The position numbers and the translations under genes are program-made. Under the pieces are notes generated by a model that ran no database searches, had not been told where the DNA came from, and worked only from the letters and a program-made list of their open reading frames with translations. This document shows positions 23,765-35,285 of a DNA stretch of 64,000 bases, piece by piece. Position 1 is the first letter of the stretch. Every line of letters starts with the position of its first letter. Origin of the DNA: Cyanophora paradoxa (Eukaryota; Glaucocystophyceae; Cyanophorales; Cyanophoraceae); the NCBI GenBank assembly GCA_004431415.1, contig QPMI01000058.1, positions 1 to 64,000 of the forward strand, in the 5' to 3' direction.

Positions 23765-26600
23765 CTAGGGCCGGCGGCGGCGGCGCGGGGAGGGCGACCG
23801 CGGGCGGCTGCGGCTGCGGCTGCGCCTCCGCTGCGGCGAGCGCGAGCGCCCGTCGTCGCCGCCGCCGCCCCTCGCGCCCCGCTCCCGATCCCGCTCCCGA
23901 TCCCGATCCCTGTCCCGCTCTCGGCTGCCCCGGCGGTCCGCGTCGGCCCGCCCGCGCCCACGGGCGTCGGCGTCCCCCGCGCCGCCCTCCCCCGCCGGTC
24001 CTCCGGCGGCCGCCCCGCGCCGGCCGCGCGGTCGGCGAGCTCCCCCTCTTCTTCCCGCTCCCGGCCCCGCTTCTCGGCCCGCGCCCTGCGCCCTCCCTCT
24101 CAGCGCGGCGCCCCGCGCGCCTCGCGGCGCCGGCTCGCGCGCATGCGCACCCGTCGCGGGGCGGCGAGGGCGGCGGCGGCTGCGGGGCCGCCGGCCGCTC
24201 GGGCTCGGCGGCGGCCTCGCGGCGGGCCTCCGCCAGGCGCGAGGCCGCCTCGAGCTCGCCCATCTTCCCCGCTATGATCTCCCGGTGGATCTGAGCCGAC
24301 GCGGTTAGGACCTGAGGCAGAGAGAGGGGGGGCGGTGCGAGGCGGGGCGGGGCGGGGCGGGGCGGGCGGGCCTGGAGCGGGGTGCGGCGGACGTTCTTGC
24401 CGCGGTACGTGGCGCGCCGCCGCTTGTAGTCGCGCGCCTCGGCGAGCTCCTCGAGCCGCGACTTGACGCGCGCCTCCTCCGCCTTCGGCATCGGCTGCAG
24501 CGCCGACTCCGCGTCCCGCTCCCGCTCCTGCCCACGGGGCGGCTCAGGCGGGGCTCAGACGCTCAGGCGACCCGAGCCCGGCTCGCCTGGCGGATGAGGT
24601 CCGATCGGAGGGATCGGATGGCGTCCGCCCGCGCCACGTCCTGGTCGTACTGGAGGGGGGAAGAAGTCGGGGGGGGGGGTACGGGGGGAGCGGGGAGGGG
24701 AGGGGGGTACGTGCCTGCAGGAGCCGCTCGTTGACGGCCCGCCGCGCCACGATCTCGTCGGCCTGGAGGAGGGGGGAGGGGGGGGGGGCAGAGACATCAG
24801 GGGGAGGGAGAAGGAGCGAGAGGGGTACGCCAAATCGGCGCACGATGGCCTGCCGCCGCCGCTGCGCCTCGCGGATCCTCCGCAGCCGCTCCTCCTGCGC
24901 TCTCTGCGGGGGACTCAGGAGAGGGGGGGGGGAAGCGGAGGGGGGTACGGCGCGCTCGCCTGCTGGGCGTCGAGCTCGGCGCGGATCCACTCGTCGAGCT
25001 CGAGGGACTCGCCCCCCGCCTCCATCCCGGGGGGTAGGGGCTCCGCCCCCGATGGGGGTACCGCAGCCGGCGGGGGCAGGGAAGGGGCGGCGGGGATGGG
25101 AACGAGTGGATGAGGCCGGGAGAAGAAGGAGGATTCCGCGTACCCCGCCGGGGCTGCCGGGGCCGGGGCCGCCGCAGCGGCTGCGGCGGCCGACGTGCGG
25201 ATGGCAGCCGCACGCTGCGAGGCGTCAGCGACGGACGAGAACCGCGGAGCTCGGATCTAATGATGATTACATAAAAACGCGCCTTCTCGACGATAGCGAG
25301 CGCCAGAAACTTCCACAGGGCCAGCACGAAGGCCCCAGTGCCTGGCGGGTGGTAAGGCGTCGAAGTCCGGGGGGGATAGATCGGAGGGGGGTACGCGGGG
25401 CGGTGAACTCGTGGAGCTCGGCGGCGACGCGGTCGGCGTGACGTCGCTCCGGGTGCTGCAGGAGGCTGCGCGGGGGCGGCTCGGAAGGAGGGGGGTACGA
25501 AAAGCAGCAGGGGGGTACGCCGCGCCTGTATACGAGGCTCACGAGCTCCATGTCGAACACGGGGACGAAGCTGCGGCGCGGGTCAGGTCGGGTTGGGGGG
25601 GGTTAAGTCCGGGGGGTACGGGGGCGTACCGATCCATGTTGGAGATGAGCCACCCGGTGACGCGGCTGCGGGAGAGCTGCTCTACGGGTAGTCGGGCGAA
25701 GGGCCGCGGCACGCGGCGTGTCCATCCCTGCACGAAGCTGCGCGGGCCTCAGGGGTTGGAGGGAGAGGGGGAGGCCAAGCGAGGCCCCGCGCGCGCGCGC
25801 CTGCGGATGTGGGGGAGGGGGGTGAGAGAGGGGTCCAGCATTCCCGCGATGCGAGCGTCCTCCTCCTCGTCCTCCTCCCCCTCCTGCACCACGGCGGGCG
25901 CCGGGCCGCCCTCCCCGCCCTGCGCCACGGCGGGTCAGGGGACGGAACCGGAGCGGCCGAAACGGGGCCCGCACGGGATCGAGCCCGTCCTCGAGGGCGG
26001 CCTCGTCCTCCGGGTCGATGGCGACCATCGCGGCGGCCGCCTCCTGCGCCACCCGCCGCAGCGTCGCCTCCTCTGCGCGCCCCGCGCTCGCCTCGCCGCG
26101 CTCTCGACTCGACGAGGGGGCGAGCGCCGCACCGATGTCGTCGCTGAGCGTCACGACGTTTGGGGCGTTCTCGTAGAAGAAGAGCGAGCTCGGCCGCACG
26201 TCCTGCGGGGCGCTCGGGGCCAGCGGAGGCGCACGGGGTCGCCACGCAACAGTAGATCCCGCACCACTTTGTCGGGGTCGATGCCCTGCCGCCGAAGCCT
26301 GCACCGGAAGACGTGCCTGTCGAGCGACCGCGGCGGCATCGTGTGGCTCGGATCCACGGGGCAGCGTACGAGGCCTGCATCTTCCCGCTGCGCGTGCGAC
26401 AGTGCTTGAGTACACGCCGCGATGAGCGCCCCCGTGGCGCTCGCCTTGGGCTGCAGCTCGTCCGGCTCAATGCCGAGGCTCTTCGCGACCCGGTGCAGGC
26501 GCTGCTCCACCTCGTGCGCCCACAACAAGAGCTCCGCCTGCGGATCGCACGCTCCCGGAGGGCCGTCCTCGCCGGGCGGCCCATCCTCGCTCGGCCACAT
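23765..26600 (-). CDS. SNRNP48: U11/U12 snRNP 48 kDa-like protein (minor spliceosome)
   Basis: Minor-spliceosome subunit that helps recognise U12-type 5' splice sites. The ATG at 26600 opens MWPSEDGPPGEDGPPG, a helical segment, then the diagnostic CHHC zinc finger (RCPVDPSHTMPPRSLDRHVF.CRLRRQGID, about 26360-26290). Following exons give SSLFFYENAPNVVTLSDD (about 26190-26130), VTGWLISNMDR (25670-25635), FVPVFDMELVSLVYR (25575-25530), ALWKFLALAIVEKARFYVI (25325-25265), helical exons (RLRRIREAQRRRQAIVRRF), then DYKRRRATYRGKNVRRTPLQ (24445-24370), and an RS-rich tail (RSRSPQRRRSRSRSRPRSPS) ending at 23765. The CHHC finger plus this order of blocks identifies the family from memory of its members. 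Several introns start with GC (for example after RSDLIRQ). Divergent with the P-type-ATPase-like gene over 153 bp. Confidence 0.8.
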
Positions 26601-26753
26601 CGTTTACGCCGTACCCGTCGACTTTCGGCGCCAACTCAAAGTCCGCCGCAACCAGCGCTCTACCACAGCCAGGAGCGCTCAAAATCGCTTTGAGTTTAAA
26701 TCAGCATCGAACTTGGGCGTCCGCACCGCCGAAACACCGCCCAGCAACCGAAG
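26601..26753. promoter_or_regulatory. Short divergent promoter region (153 bp)
   Basis: Lies between the start codons of the U11/U12-48K-like gene and the P-type-ATPase-like gene. No TATA box or other clear motif seen. Confidence 0.5.
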
Positions 26754-29700
26754 ATGTTCGGCAACCCGAAGCTGAAGAAGCCGTCGTTGCATATCAGAAC
26801 GCAGGAGGATGCCAACTCTCTGCTTCAGGTGCGCGAAGCGGGCCAGGCGCCGCGCGCCGCCGACGAACATTGAGCGGGTTTGAGCATCCCGCCGCAGATA
26901 ACGACGGTCTGCACGCCCCTTTCGATGTACTGCACAAAGGACGCGCGGGCGGTAGTCGTCTACTACGACAGGTCGCCGCGCTCGGACCGCGCGTCGGCGT
27001 GCGCGGGCTGGGCTGACTTCCGACGCGGCGCGACAGGACGATGCACTCGCTCGGGAAAGACGGTTGGGGTGACAAGCCGAGCGCGGACCACGTGAGCCTG
27101 CGGGCGCTGCTGGAGGTGGCGAGCGCGTGCACGACGGCGGCGACGGGCGCGGCGGCCGAGGAGACGAAGCCTCTGGAGGCGGCCATCGTGCAGATGTGCT
27201 CGACGCTCGCTATGCCCGTCGAGAAGACGCGGAGCCGCCTGCAGAGGATAGCGAACGTCGAGTGGAACACGCACAACCGCTGGTCCCTCACCGTCAACAC
27301 GAGCGACGGTGCGCGAGCCCGCGCGCGCGCGCCTCCGCCGGCCGCTCGCGCTCCGTCCCGACGCGGGCGCAGCGCCGACGGATGCGGGATTCAAGTACGT
27401 TATGCTCATGGGCGCCGCCGAGCGCGTCTTCTCGCGCTGCTCGTCGGTCCTCGTCAACGGGTACGTGAACATTGGCCCAGCCGCTCGCGGCGCTGATTTG
27501 ATCGCGTGCGGCGGCAGGTCCATGATGCCCATGAGCATGGTCGAGAAGGTGCGAGGGCCGACGGCCCAGCCCCGCCCCAGGCGGGCGGGCGCCCCGCCGA
27601 CCGCCCCGCCCCGCCCCGCCCCCTCGCAGCGCGAATTCGAGGCCGGATTCGTCACCATGGCGACGAAGGGCCTCCGCGTCGTCGGATTCGCGGTACCCCC
27701 CTCCCACCTCGCACCGGTACCCCCCCGCCCGCCCACCGGCCGGGCGCGCAGTGCATGCGGCTCGAGGACGCGGAGCTGCCGTTCGAGCAGGGCCAGCCCT
27801 TCCACCTCGACCGCATCCCCACGGTACCCCTCCCCGCTTCTTCCCTCCCCCCGAACCGTCATCTGACGTCGTACCCCCCATCCGCAGTCTGAGCTGACGT
27901 TCTGCGGGATGGTCGGCATCGTGCAGCAGCCGCGGGCGAACGCGCGTCTCGCGCTGCAGGCCCGCCCGATCCTTCCGAGTGCCCTCTCCAAATCTTTGAA
28001 GCCTGACGCCGGCGGCAGACGCTGCGGCAGGCCGGCGTTCGCGTCATCGTGACGACGGGGCAGCACCCCCTGATCGCCGAGGCGAGCTCCGCGTACCCCC
28101 CCTCCGCTCCGCCCCCCGCGCTGATCGATCTCCCGGGGGCAGAGCCTGGCCCGGGAGATCGGGCTGCTGGGCGGGGGCGCCCCCGAGTCGGTCGCCGACG
28201 GCGTCGCCCCGGACCACGTACTACCCCCCCCCTCACTCCCCCCCCCCCGCTTAGACCGACTTCTTCGTTCGCAGCCGCAGTTCTACATGTTCCCGACGCC
28301 GCCCAACTCGGAGCACTACCGCGGGTCCCCCCAGCGCAGCGCCCAGAACGGCGCGGCGGCGGCGGCGATGGCGGCGCCGGCGTCGCCCGCGTCGCCCAAC
28401 GGGTCGGCGGTGCCGTCGCCGCTGCCGCCGCGGGCGCCGGGTACGGGCGCCGCGCTCGAGTTCGGGTCCTCCTCCTCCCCGTCCAAGGTGAAGCTATCGT
28501 CCCCCCTCCTCCCATCTCTCTCCTCTCATCCCCCTCCCTCCCTCCCTCGCGAGCAGAGCGGGGCGCTGATCGTGAGCGGCGAGGAGCTCGGCTCGCTCTC
28601 CTCGGCCGAGATGGAGAAGGCGCTTCGGAAGCCCCAGCTCATCCTCGCAATGTCCACCCCCCAGGTGCTCGAGAAGAGCTGAGCGCCGCAGCTAAGAAAG
28701 AGAGCCTAGGAAACGCCATGCTCAAGAGAGCTTTAGAAGCGCCTAAGAAACGCAAGCCCCAGCTCATCCTCGCAATGTCGACGCCCCAGGTGCCCCAAGG
28801 AGAAAGCTAACAATAAAAAGACGCTCAAGAACGCTTTAATAACGCTTTGAAATGCCTCTAGAGGTTCACGAACGTCTAAAAACGCTCAAAAAACGCTTGA
28901 AAATTCCCCGAGAGGAAGCGCCAGCTTCGCCAGCCCGCCAGCTTCGAACATCCGATCCGCCTAGACACGCCCCGCGCCGAGTCGCGCCGCCCCGAGTCGC
29001 GCCGCGCCCGCGCTGACGCCGGGCGCCCTCCCCCCTCCCTCCCCTCCACCGCCTCGCATCTAGCATCCCGCCTCGAAGAGACCACCGATCCTCCCGAAAC
29101 CGCCCCGCCACGCGCCGCGCCCGCGCTGACGCGGGGCGCCCTCCCCTCTCCCTCCCCTCCAGCACCGGCTGCAGCTGGTGGCGGCGCTGCACGGGCGCCC
29201 TTAGAACGCTTTAAACCCTTAAGAAACGCTTTAAAACGCCCCTAGAGAAACGCTTTAAAACGCCCCTAGAGTGTGCGCCCGCGCTAGCTTCTTGCATCCC
29301 GCCTCGAAGCCGCCCCGCCCCGCCCCGCCCCGCGCCTGCGCCCCGCGCTGACGCGGGGCGTCCTCCCCCCTCCCTCCCCTCCAGCACCGGCTGCAGCTGG
29401 TGGCGGCGCTGCACGGGCGGGGCGAGCGCTGCCTCGCCGTCTCCTCCGGTTCCTCCGAGGACATCCCCCGTGCGCCGGCCCGCCCCCCGTTCTAGAGGGG
29501 GGCCGCTCTAGAGGGGCGCCTAGAGGGAGACGTTAGGTTTATTCTTGAGGACATCCCCCGTGCGCCGCCCCGCGCCAAACAGAAGAGAAGGGGGGGGGGA
29601 GGGGGGGGTAGATCACTTTTATAGTCCTCGACTCGAGATGGACGCCCCGAGAGACCCGGGCGCCGCCCTTTGGCCGCCCAGAGACGCGCCGGCCGGACCT

Positions 29701-30305
29701 CAAGGACCCTCAAGAGGGATCTTGGAAGCCTTCGGATTTTAGAGGCCCGCGCCGTTGGAGCGGCCAGAGACGCGCCGGCCGACCCGTGACCGCGCGGGGG
29801 CGGCGGGCGGCAGTGCTGCTGCAGACGTGGGGCGTCGTACCCGACGGCGCCGCCTGCCCCGAGGCCCGCACCATGTCCAAGGGCGTCCTCGGTGAGCGGT
29901 ACCCCCCCTCGAGATCTAGAGCGGTACCCCTGCTTCCTCCTCTGACGGCGTACCACCCTTCTTTCGTAGCGGAGTACAGCGTGGAGGAGCTGGTGCGGGG
30001 CCTCCTCGCCGTCCGCAAGTTCCAGAGCCAGCAGGTGCGGAGGGGGGGTACGGGCTCGGCGGTGGGGGCGGGGGAAGGAGGGGGAGGGGTGAGGGTGGCG
30101 CAGCTTGATCCTTAGATGGCGGGAGTGGGCCCTAGGCGCCCCGGGGAAAATCAAGGGGGCGGTGCTGGCCGTTGCATGTATTTATGGCGCTGCGCCGGCG
30201 CCTCCCGGAGCCTTTTTTTCCCGCGCCGAATCGGTGGCTCTGAGATGGACCGGTACCCCGCAGGAGGGCAAGGAGGGCTGCTACGACGCTTGCTCCGTCA
30301 TGTAG
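26754..30305 (+). CDS. Soluble P2C-type (Na,K-ATPase-like) P-type ATPase pseudoenzyme
   Basis: Exons 26754-26828, 26898-26971, 27037-27308, 27373-27460, 27518-27548, 27630-27692, 27752-27823, 27888-27959, 28019-28081, 28143-28217 and several later ones phase cleanly. The product follows the cytoplasmic P and N domains of Na,K-ATPase alpha in order: [155 protein letters not shown], and a short tail EGKEGCYDACSVM. Each catalytic motif is replaced: DKTGT by TPLSM, KGAPER by MGAAER, DPPR by QQPR, TGD by TGQ, TGDGVND by SSGSSED. No membrane segments flank it. It may act as a regulator or scaffold (inference). An A/P/S-rich insert lies at about 28330-28480. Exons near 28630-29480 are duplicated. 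Confidence 0.75.
28630..29567 (+). repeat. Cluster of local tandem duplications within the P-type-ATPase-like gene
   Basis: Three separate duplications are visible. An exon piece encoding PQLILAMSTPQV occurs at 28631-28668 and 28755-28793. A longer unit with the acceptor and the exon encoding HRLQLVAALHGR occurs at about 29121-29198 and 29341-29419, with a shorter related stretch at 29010-29075. GAGGACATCCCCCGTGCGCC occurs at about 29456-29476 and 29547-29566. Between them are short 'aacgctttaaaacgcc'-like repeats (28810-28900 and 29195-29270). Confidence 0.85.
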
Positions 30306-31060
30306 CGCGCTATGTATAGCTACCCCCCGCCCGCCGGCCCGGCCGGGCCCGGGGCGCCGCCCTCGCCCCCCTCCCTTCAGATTTCAGATGCCTTCAAATT
30401 CGCACAAAGTTCCTAGTCCCTCGTTCTGCTGGGACTTGCGCGTGGCGCTATAAATAGCTATGCCCCACCGAGGCTCCGAGGCTCCCTGTTAACTTGTTTC
30501 GAATTCGCGCCACCCTCCAGAGAATCAATATTCAAGTGGCCAGTGAATTCGAAGTGAAAACAATATGCAAGCTGAAGAAGAAGCTGCGCGGTCCGGATCC
30601 GGAGGCTCCACAGGCTCGCTAATCATATAAGTCGGTGGCCCGAAGCAAGACACTGCATGCGCACAGTGGTACTATAGCTATGATAACGATTTGACGTCGA
30701 CGTGGACTCAATCGCTCGAACACAAAGCCTTGAAGGGCGTAAGAAGGTCGGGGCCGTAACTTAGGAAGGGGCCACGCGGCCGCGAGTACTTGTTAAGATT
30801 ACGTATACACGCATGTGTATATGAGCAAAACGCTTAAGACAGTGCAAACCCACATCGCAGCGCGAGTCAAGACGGAGAGGTCCTCGGACGTGACAGGCCT
30901 AGGTACGTATACCTGTATACGTACATGTTAGGTTGCAGTTAATATATATATTGATCCATGAGGCTGATTATGACTCGATGAGGGCTCCGCTGGCATATTG
31001 CAGGCTACTAACTAATTATAACATTCTAGATCTAGATCGCGCTGGTATACGTATCTAGAT
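30306..31060. other. Intergenic region, AT-richer, with TATA-like box and tiny ORF
   Basis: 755 bp with mixed palindromes (TATACGTA, GGATCCGGA, AGATCTAGATC). TATAAATA at 30449-30456 is followed by a 21-codon frame (30565-30630, MQAEEEAARSGSGGSTGSL). It could be a first exon, a small peptide or chance; nothing else supports it. Otherwise no gene seen. Confidence 0.35.
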
Positions 31061-32037
31061 CTAGAGCGCGAGCTCGAGACTGGGGCGGGTAGACGTAATC
31101 ATGATCACCTGCTCCGGATCCATTCGTTGTTGCGATTTTAGTTCGCTCTCCTGACTTAAGCTTTCGGCCTTGCTCTCCAGGGCCTCGATCCTCCTCTCCA
31201 GGCCTTCGAGGCGCCGCCTGTACGTGGCCAACACCCTCACCTCCCGCCGAGCTCTGGCGCGCGACGTCGACGGCTCCTGCTCCAGATCTAGACGCGATGT
31301 ACATATGCATGCTCTCCCGGAGCCCGAGCCCGCCTCTGAATTCGAAGCAGCCTGCGAGAAGATTATATAAATCAGTACGGAACGAAACGAATTTGCATGC
31401 ATACGGGGATCGATTTCCATGCAGCGGCCAGATCTAGATGTAGATCGATATCTATAGCTAGATCTAGACCAACGCGTACGCGTACCGCCGCTGGACATGC
31501 CCGTTCGCCTGCGACCGCGCAACGAATCAAATTTAGACCTATAAAGAGCAGGGATTTCCCGCGGGCAGCGCCGCCGGGCGTACGCGTCCAAGTTCACCTT
31601 GATCGTGATTTCGCGAATCGATATCGATTCCGCCGCTCCGCTGCCTGACCATCATGCAGGCCGACTTGCGCACCTCCTTGACCGCCGAGTCGCCCAGCGG
31701 AAGGGAAAGTTCATGGGAGAAAGCTCGCGGCGTGGCGTGGCTAAAGATGTCACCGACAGCGCTGTGGTTGAAACTGTTCGCAGCTCGCGCTGCTCCTCGG
31801 CCGAGTGGCCGGATAGCCGCCAGCATCGCCGCCGCAATCGATATACCCAACCAGAAGAGAAAAAAACGCTGCCTTGGCTTGTGGCCCAGGCGGAACCGGG
31901 GCCTGGCGCACCGCGAGATGCTGCGGATCGTGCGGCCAATCGGTCTGACGGCCCGTGCCCCGTCGCGCTTTGATGTTTTCTGACCAAGCCGCCGCTCGCA
32001 GCAGCAGCGGAGCTCCCACTGCGAGCTTGCGGCGCAT
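31061..32037 (-). CDS. Small single-pass membrane protein with coiled-coil C-terminus (hypothetical)
   Basis: ATG at 32037 gives MRRKLAVGAPLLLRAAA. A 64-nt intron (GTCAGAA..CCGCAG) joins it in phase to ISRCARPRFRLGHKPRQ, then a hydrophobic segment FFLFWLGISIAAAMLAAI (about 31873-31815), and a polar stretch ending near KSACMM (31640). A second, longer intron could join to an exon starting at about 31351 (AASNSEAGS..) that carries a coiled coil (LATYRRRLEGLERRIEALES) and stops at 31061. The basic N-terminus before the membrane helix would suit a mitochondrial or inner-membrane protein (inference). No family recognised. The last exon might belong to another gene. Confidence 0.4.
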
Positions 32038-32327
32038 GGGCGCTGCTTCGATCCCGTGCGGCGCTCCGGTGGACCGGCGTCAGCCCGTGCCGTGCACACC
32101 GATGCCGCAGCGTTTGGACTCGGGCCGCGCCCCTGAGACTCGGGCGGCCGGGCACCAGTCGGTTCCTGACCACTGATCGGCTACCCGCGGACCCGCCGGC
32201 TTCAGGATCTGTGGGGCCAGCGCAGGAGCTCGGCACGCGGGCGCTGGCAGCGCCCGCGCTCCGCAGTGCTCCACAGCACGGCCCGCCGACAGCACGCGCA
32301 GAGGAAGCGCGGTCGGAGGGCGGAGCG
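32038..32327. promoter_or_regulatory. Divergent intergenic region
   Basis: 290 bp between the small membrane protein (minus) and the helical-repeat protein (plus). No clear element seen. Confidence 0.35.
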
Positions 32328-35259
32328 ATGCAGAGGGGTTCGAGCGCCGGCGGGCAGTCGGGGCCCGGCGAGCGGTGCGTGCGGCCCGCCTCCGCGAGGC
32401 GGGCGGGCGCCGGCGCGAGGCGGGCCGCGGCGCAGGTTCAACTTTCGTTCGGTTGTGAACGCCGTACACGCGCGCGCGAAGAAGGTCCCTCTGGGTCCGG
32501 GCGGCGCGGAGGCAGCTGAGGCAGACGAGGCGTTGGCGAGCGCGCCCTGCCCGCCCCGCCCCGCGCCCCCGACCGCCGCGGCCGCAGGCGGCGGCGCTGC
32601 GCTCGGCGCTGCTGGAGCGGATCGGGCCGCAGAAGGCGGACTGGTCCAAGGCCTACGCGGCGGTGGTCCGGCGGCTGGCCCTGGAGGACGGCGACGGCCC
32701 CCGCGCCGCCGCCGTCGCCCGCTGCGCCCCGCGCGTCGGCGTCGCCCCCTCCCACTGGATCCAATCCCCCCTCGTCTTCTACCACGTGCGCCGCCGCCGT
32801 ACCCCGGGGGCCGCCATTGCCCCCCCCCTTACGAATCCGGGGTACAGGTGGCGCGGAACCGTTTCGATGACTGGTCGGCTGTGCACGCGGGGCTCGAGGC
32901 GCGGCATCGGAGCGGCCCGCCCTCGGAGCGGCTGCCCGTGCCGTACTGGCGCGAGATCGCGGTGGGGTACGCGCTCCGCGGGCAGTGGGCGGCCGGCCGG
33001 CGGGCCTGGGAGGAGGGCTCCGGCGAGCCCTGGCCCCCCGACCAGGACCTCTACCTTTCGGTACCCCCCCCGCTCATCTCCCCCCACGTACCCTCCGCCT
33101 TTTGTTTCCGACGCGGCGCGGCGGCAGCTTACAGTGGCGTGGCGCTCGGCGTGCATCGGGGCCGGAGTCCTTCCAGGCGCGCTGACGGACGGCCTGGAGG
33201 CCCCTTCCGCCGCCCTCCGGCGCTTCGCTGAGAGCGGCGGGCGGGCGACCGACGTCTCCGCCCTCGCCGCGACTTGCTTCGCCGGCCTGATCGCAGCCAC
33301 GGCCGAAACGGCGGCGGTCCACCCGGCCGCCCTGGAGGCAGCCATCGAGTCCCTGCTCGCGGCGTGCGCGGCGGCCGGGCCGGAGGTGGGCCCCCGCCTC
33401 AGGGACGCGGCGCTGGAGGTCTCCATGGGCGTCGTCGCCCCCCGCTTCGGGGCGGCGCTCCTGGAGCCCCTCGCGGCTCGGCACCTACCCTCCCTCGAGC
33501 CCCGCGCCGCGGAGGCCGCCGCCGCAGCGGCCGCCGCCGCAGCGGCCGCCTCATCCGCCTCCACCGCCTCCGCCTCCGCCGCCTCCGCCTCCGCCGCCTC
33601 CTCCGTCTCCTCCGCCACCGCCGCCGCCGACAACTCATCCGCCTCCTCCGCGCCGCCTTCCGAGCTGGACGAGTTCGAGCGGGCGCGCCCCCGCCTCCTC
33701 TTCGACGCGGCCCGCCTCCTCGCCGCCGAGCTGGCGGTGGCGGCGGCGCCGAGGGGCCCCGGCGTCGCCCAGCTCTTCGAGGTGCTGGACGAGGGCCGCC
33801 GCGCCGCCTGGGCCCCCGACCCCGAGCTCGCCCTCCGTTCCGGACGGCTCCTAGTCTACGCCGCGAGCCTCGCGGCGGCCTCGTCCTCCTCGGCAGCGTG
33901 GCGCCCGGCCGCGCGCCTGGCCGGCCCCGTGGTGGACCTCGTGCTCGCGACGGGGGCGGCGGGGGGCGCCCTGGCCTTCGCCTCGGCCGCCGTTCGGGCC
34001 CTGGCGGGGGCGGGACACCCGGCGGCCGAGCTGGCGTTCCAGGCCGCCTCGGCCCTCGAGATCGCCCGCCGCCCAGAAGACGCCCAGGTCCGTCCCCCCC
34101 CCCTTCCCAGAGCCTAGTCTAGCCAAGTTTAGTCGAAGTCTAGTCGAGAGCCCACTCTAAGCCTAGCCTAATCCTAAGCCTAATCCTTAGCCTAGTCGAT
34201 ATCGGCTAGCCCAAGCCTAGGCCAAACCTAGCCTAAGGATTTCTTTCGCAGGCGATGATGCAGCTGGGGCGGGAGCTGATGGGCGGCGGGGGCGCGGGCG
34301 AGCCGGCCCCTTCCGACGCCGCCTCGGCGCCCGTGCGTCCCGCGCTCCCCCCCGCCCGCTCGCCCGTCGCTTACAGCTGCGAACAACAGCAGCAGCAGCA
34401 GCCGGGGGGCCGGCGCCCCGCGGTGGACCCCTTGGATTTCTGGACCGAGCTGCCCCGCGTGACGCGCAGCGTGCTGCACGGCCACACGGAGCCGGACGCG
34501 CACGTACCCCCCGGGCGGGAGGGTGGCCTCGAGCAGCTGGCGCTCGCGGCGGCGCGCTCGGGGGACGACTCGCGGCTCTCGGCCGTGCGGCACCTTCTGA
34601 GCCAGGGCGACACGCTGGACCCGGTCCTACGGGACGCGGCCGGGCTCGCCCTGGACATGCACGCGCTGCCCGCCCCCGTCGTACTCGCCCGCCTCCTTCC
34701 GCTCCTCGCCCGCGCCGGCGCCGGCGTGCCCGCCGGCGCGAACCCGCGCATCGCCGCCCGCCGCGCCTACCTCGCCGACCGCACCGCCTTCCTCGCCCTG
34801 TGCTACCTGTCCCTGCCGGCCCCGCTGGGCAAGGGCAGCCCCGACATCGGCCTCCGCGTCGCGACGGCCGCGTTCCCGGGGGGCCGGCCCGTGCCGCCCC
34901 TCGCCCTCCGCGTTCTCTACTACTCCCTCCGCGTCTCCCGCCCCGTTCTGGACGCGGACTCTCAGTTCTTTTGGGAGGCGCTGCAGCGCCGGGCCGGGCA
35001 CGGGCACGGCTCGGGGCTCCCGCCTGCCTCGCCCGGCAGGGGCCGATCCCGCACCGTCCGGCCCGAGTCCGATCCCGAGCCCCCGGCGCAGGGCGGGGCC
35101 GCCGCCGCCGCCTCCGCCTCCTCCTCCCCCCGCGCCGCCCCCGCCGCCCGCACCGCCCGAGCCCCGGCAAGGGCGCCGGCCCCGCCCCGACCCCGTCCCC
35201 GCCCCGTCCCGCCCCCGAGCCGCCCCCCGCGCCGCCCCTCCTGGCCCCCCGACGTCTGA
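32328..35259 (+). CDS. Alpha-helical repeat (ARM/HEAT/TPR-like) protein of unknown function
   Basis: ATG at 32328 (MQRGSSAGGQSGPGER) splices in phase to FNFRSVVNAVHARAKKVPL, then, after an apparent GC-AG intron, to AALRSALLERIGPQKADWSK and SHWIQSPLVFYH. An exon with YWREIAVGYALRGQWAAGRR follows, then a long exon from about 33125 to 34087 made of Ala/Leu-rich amphipathic helices, interrupted by a run of Ala and Ser (about 33505-33650). The last exon (from about 34252) starts AMMQLGRELMGG, contains a Q6 tract, helices such as LEQLALAAARSGDDSRLSAV, and a Pro/Ala/Arg-rich tail, stopping at 35259. Secondary-structure pattern suggests a helical solenoid, hence a scaffold. No specific family recognised. 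Its stop lies only 26 bp from the stop of the convergent methyltransferase. Confidence 0.6.
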
Positions 35260-35285
35260 ATGCTGTACCCGTCCGCTTTAACATG

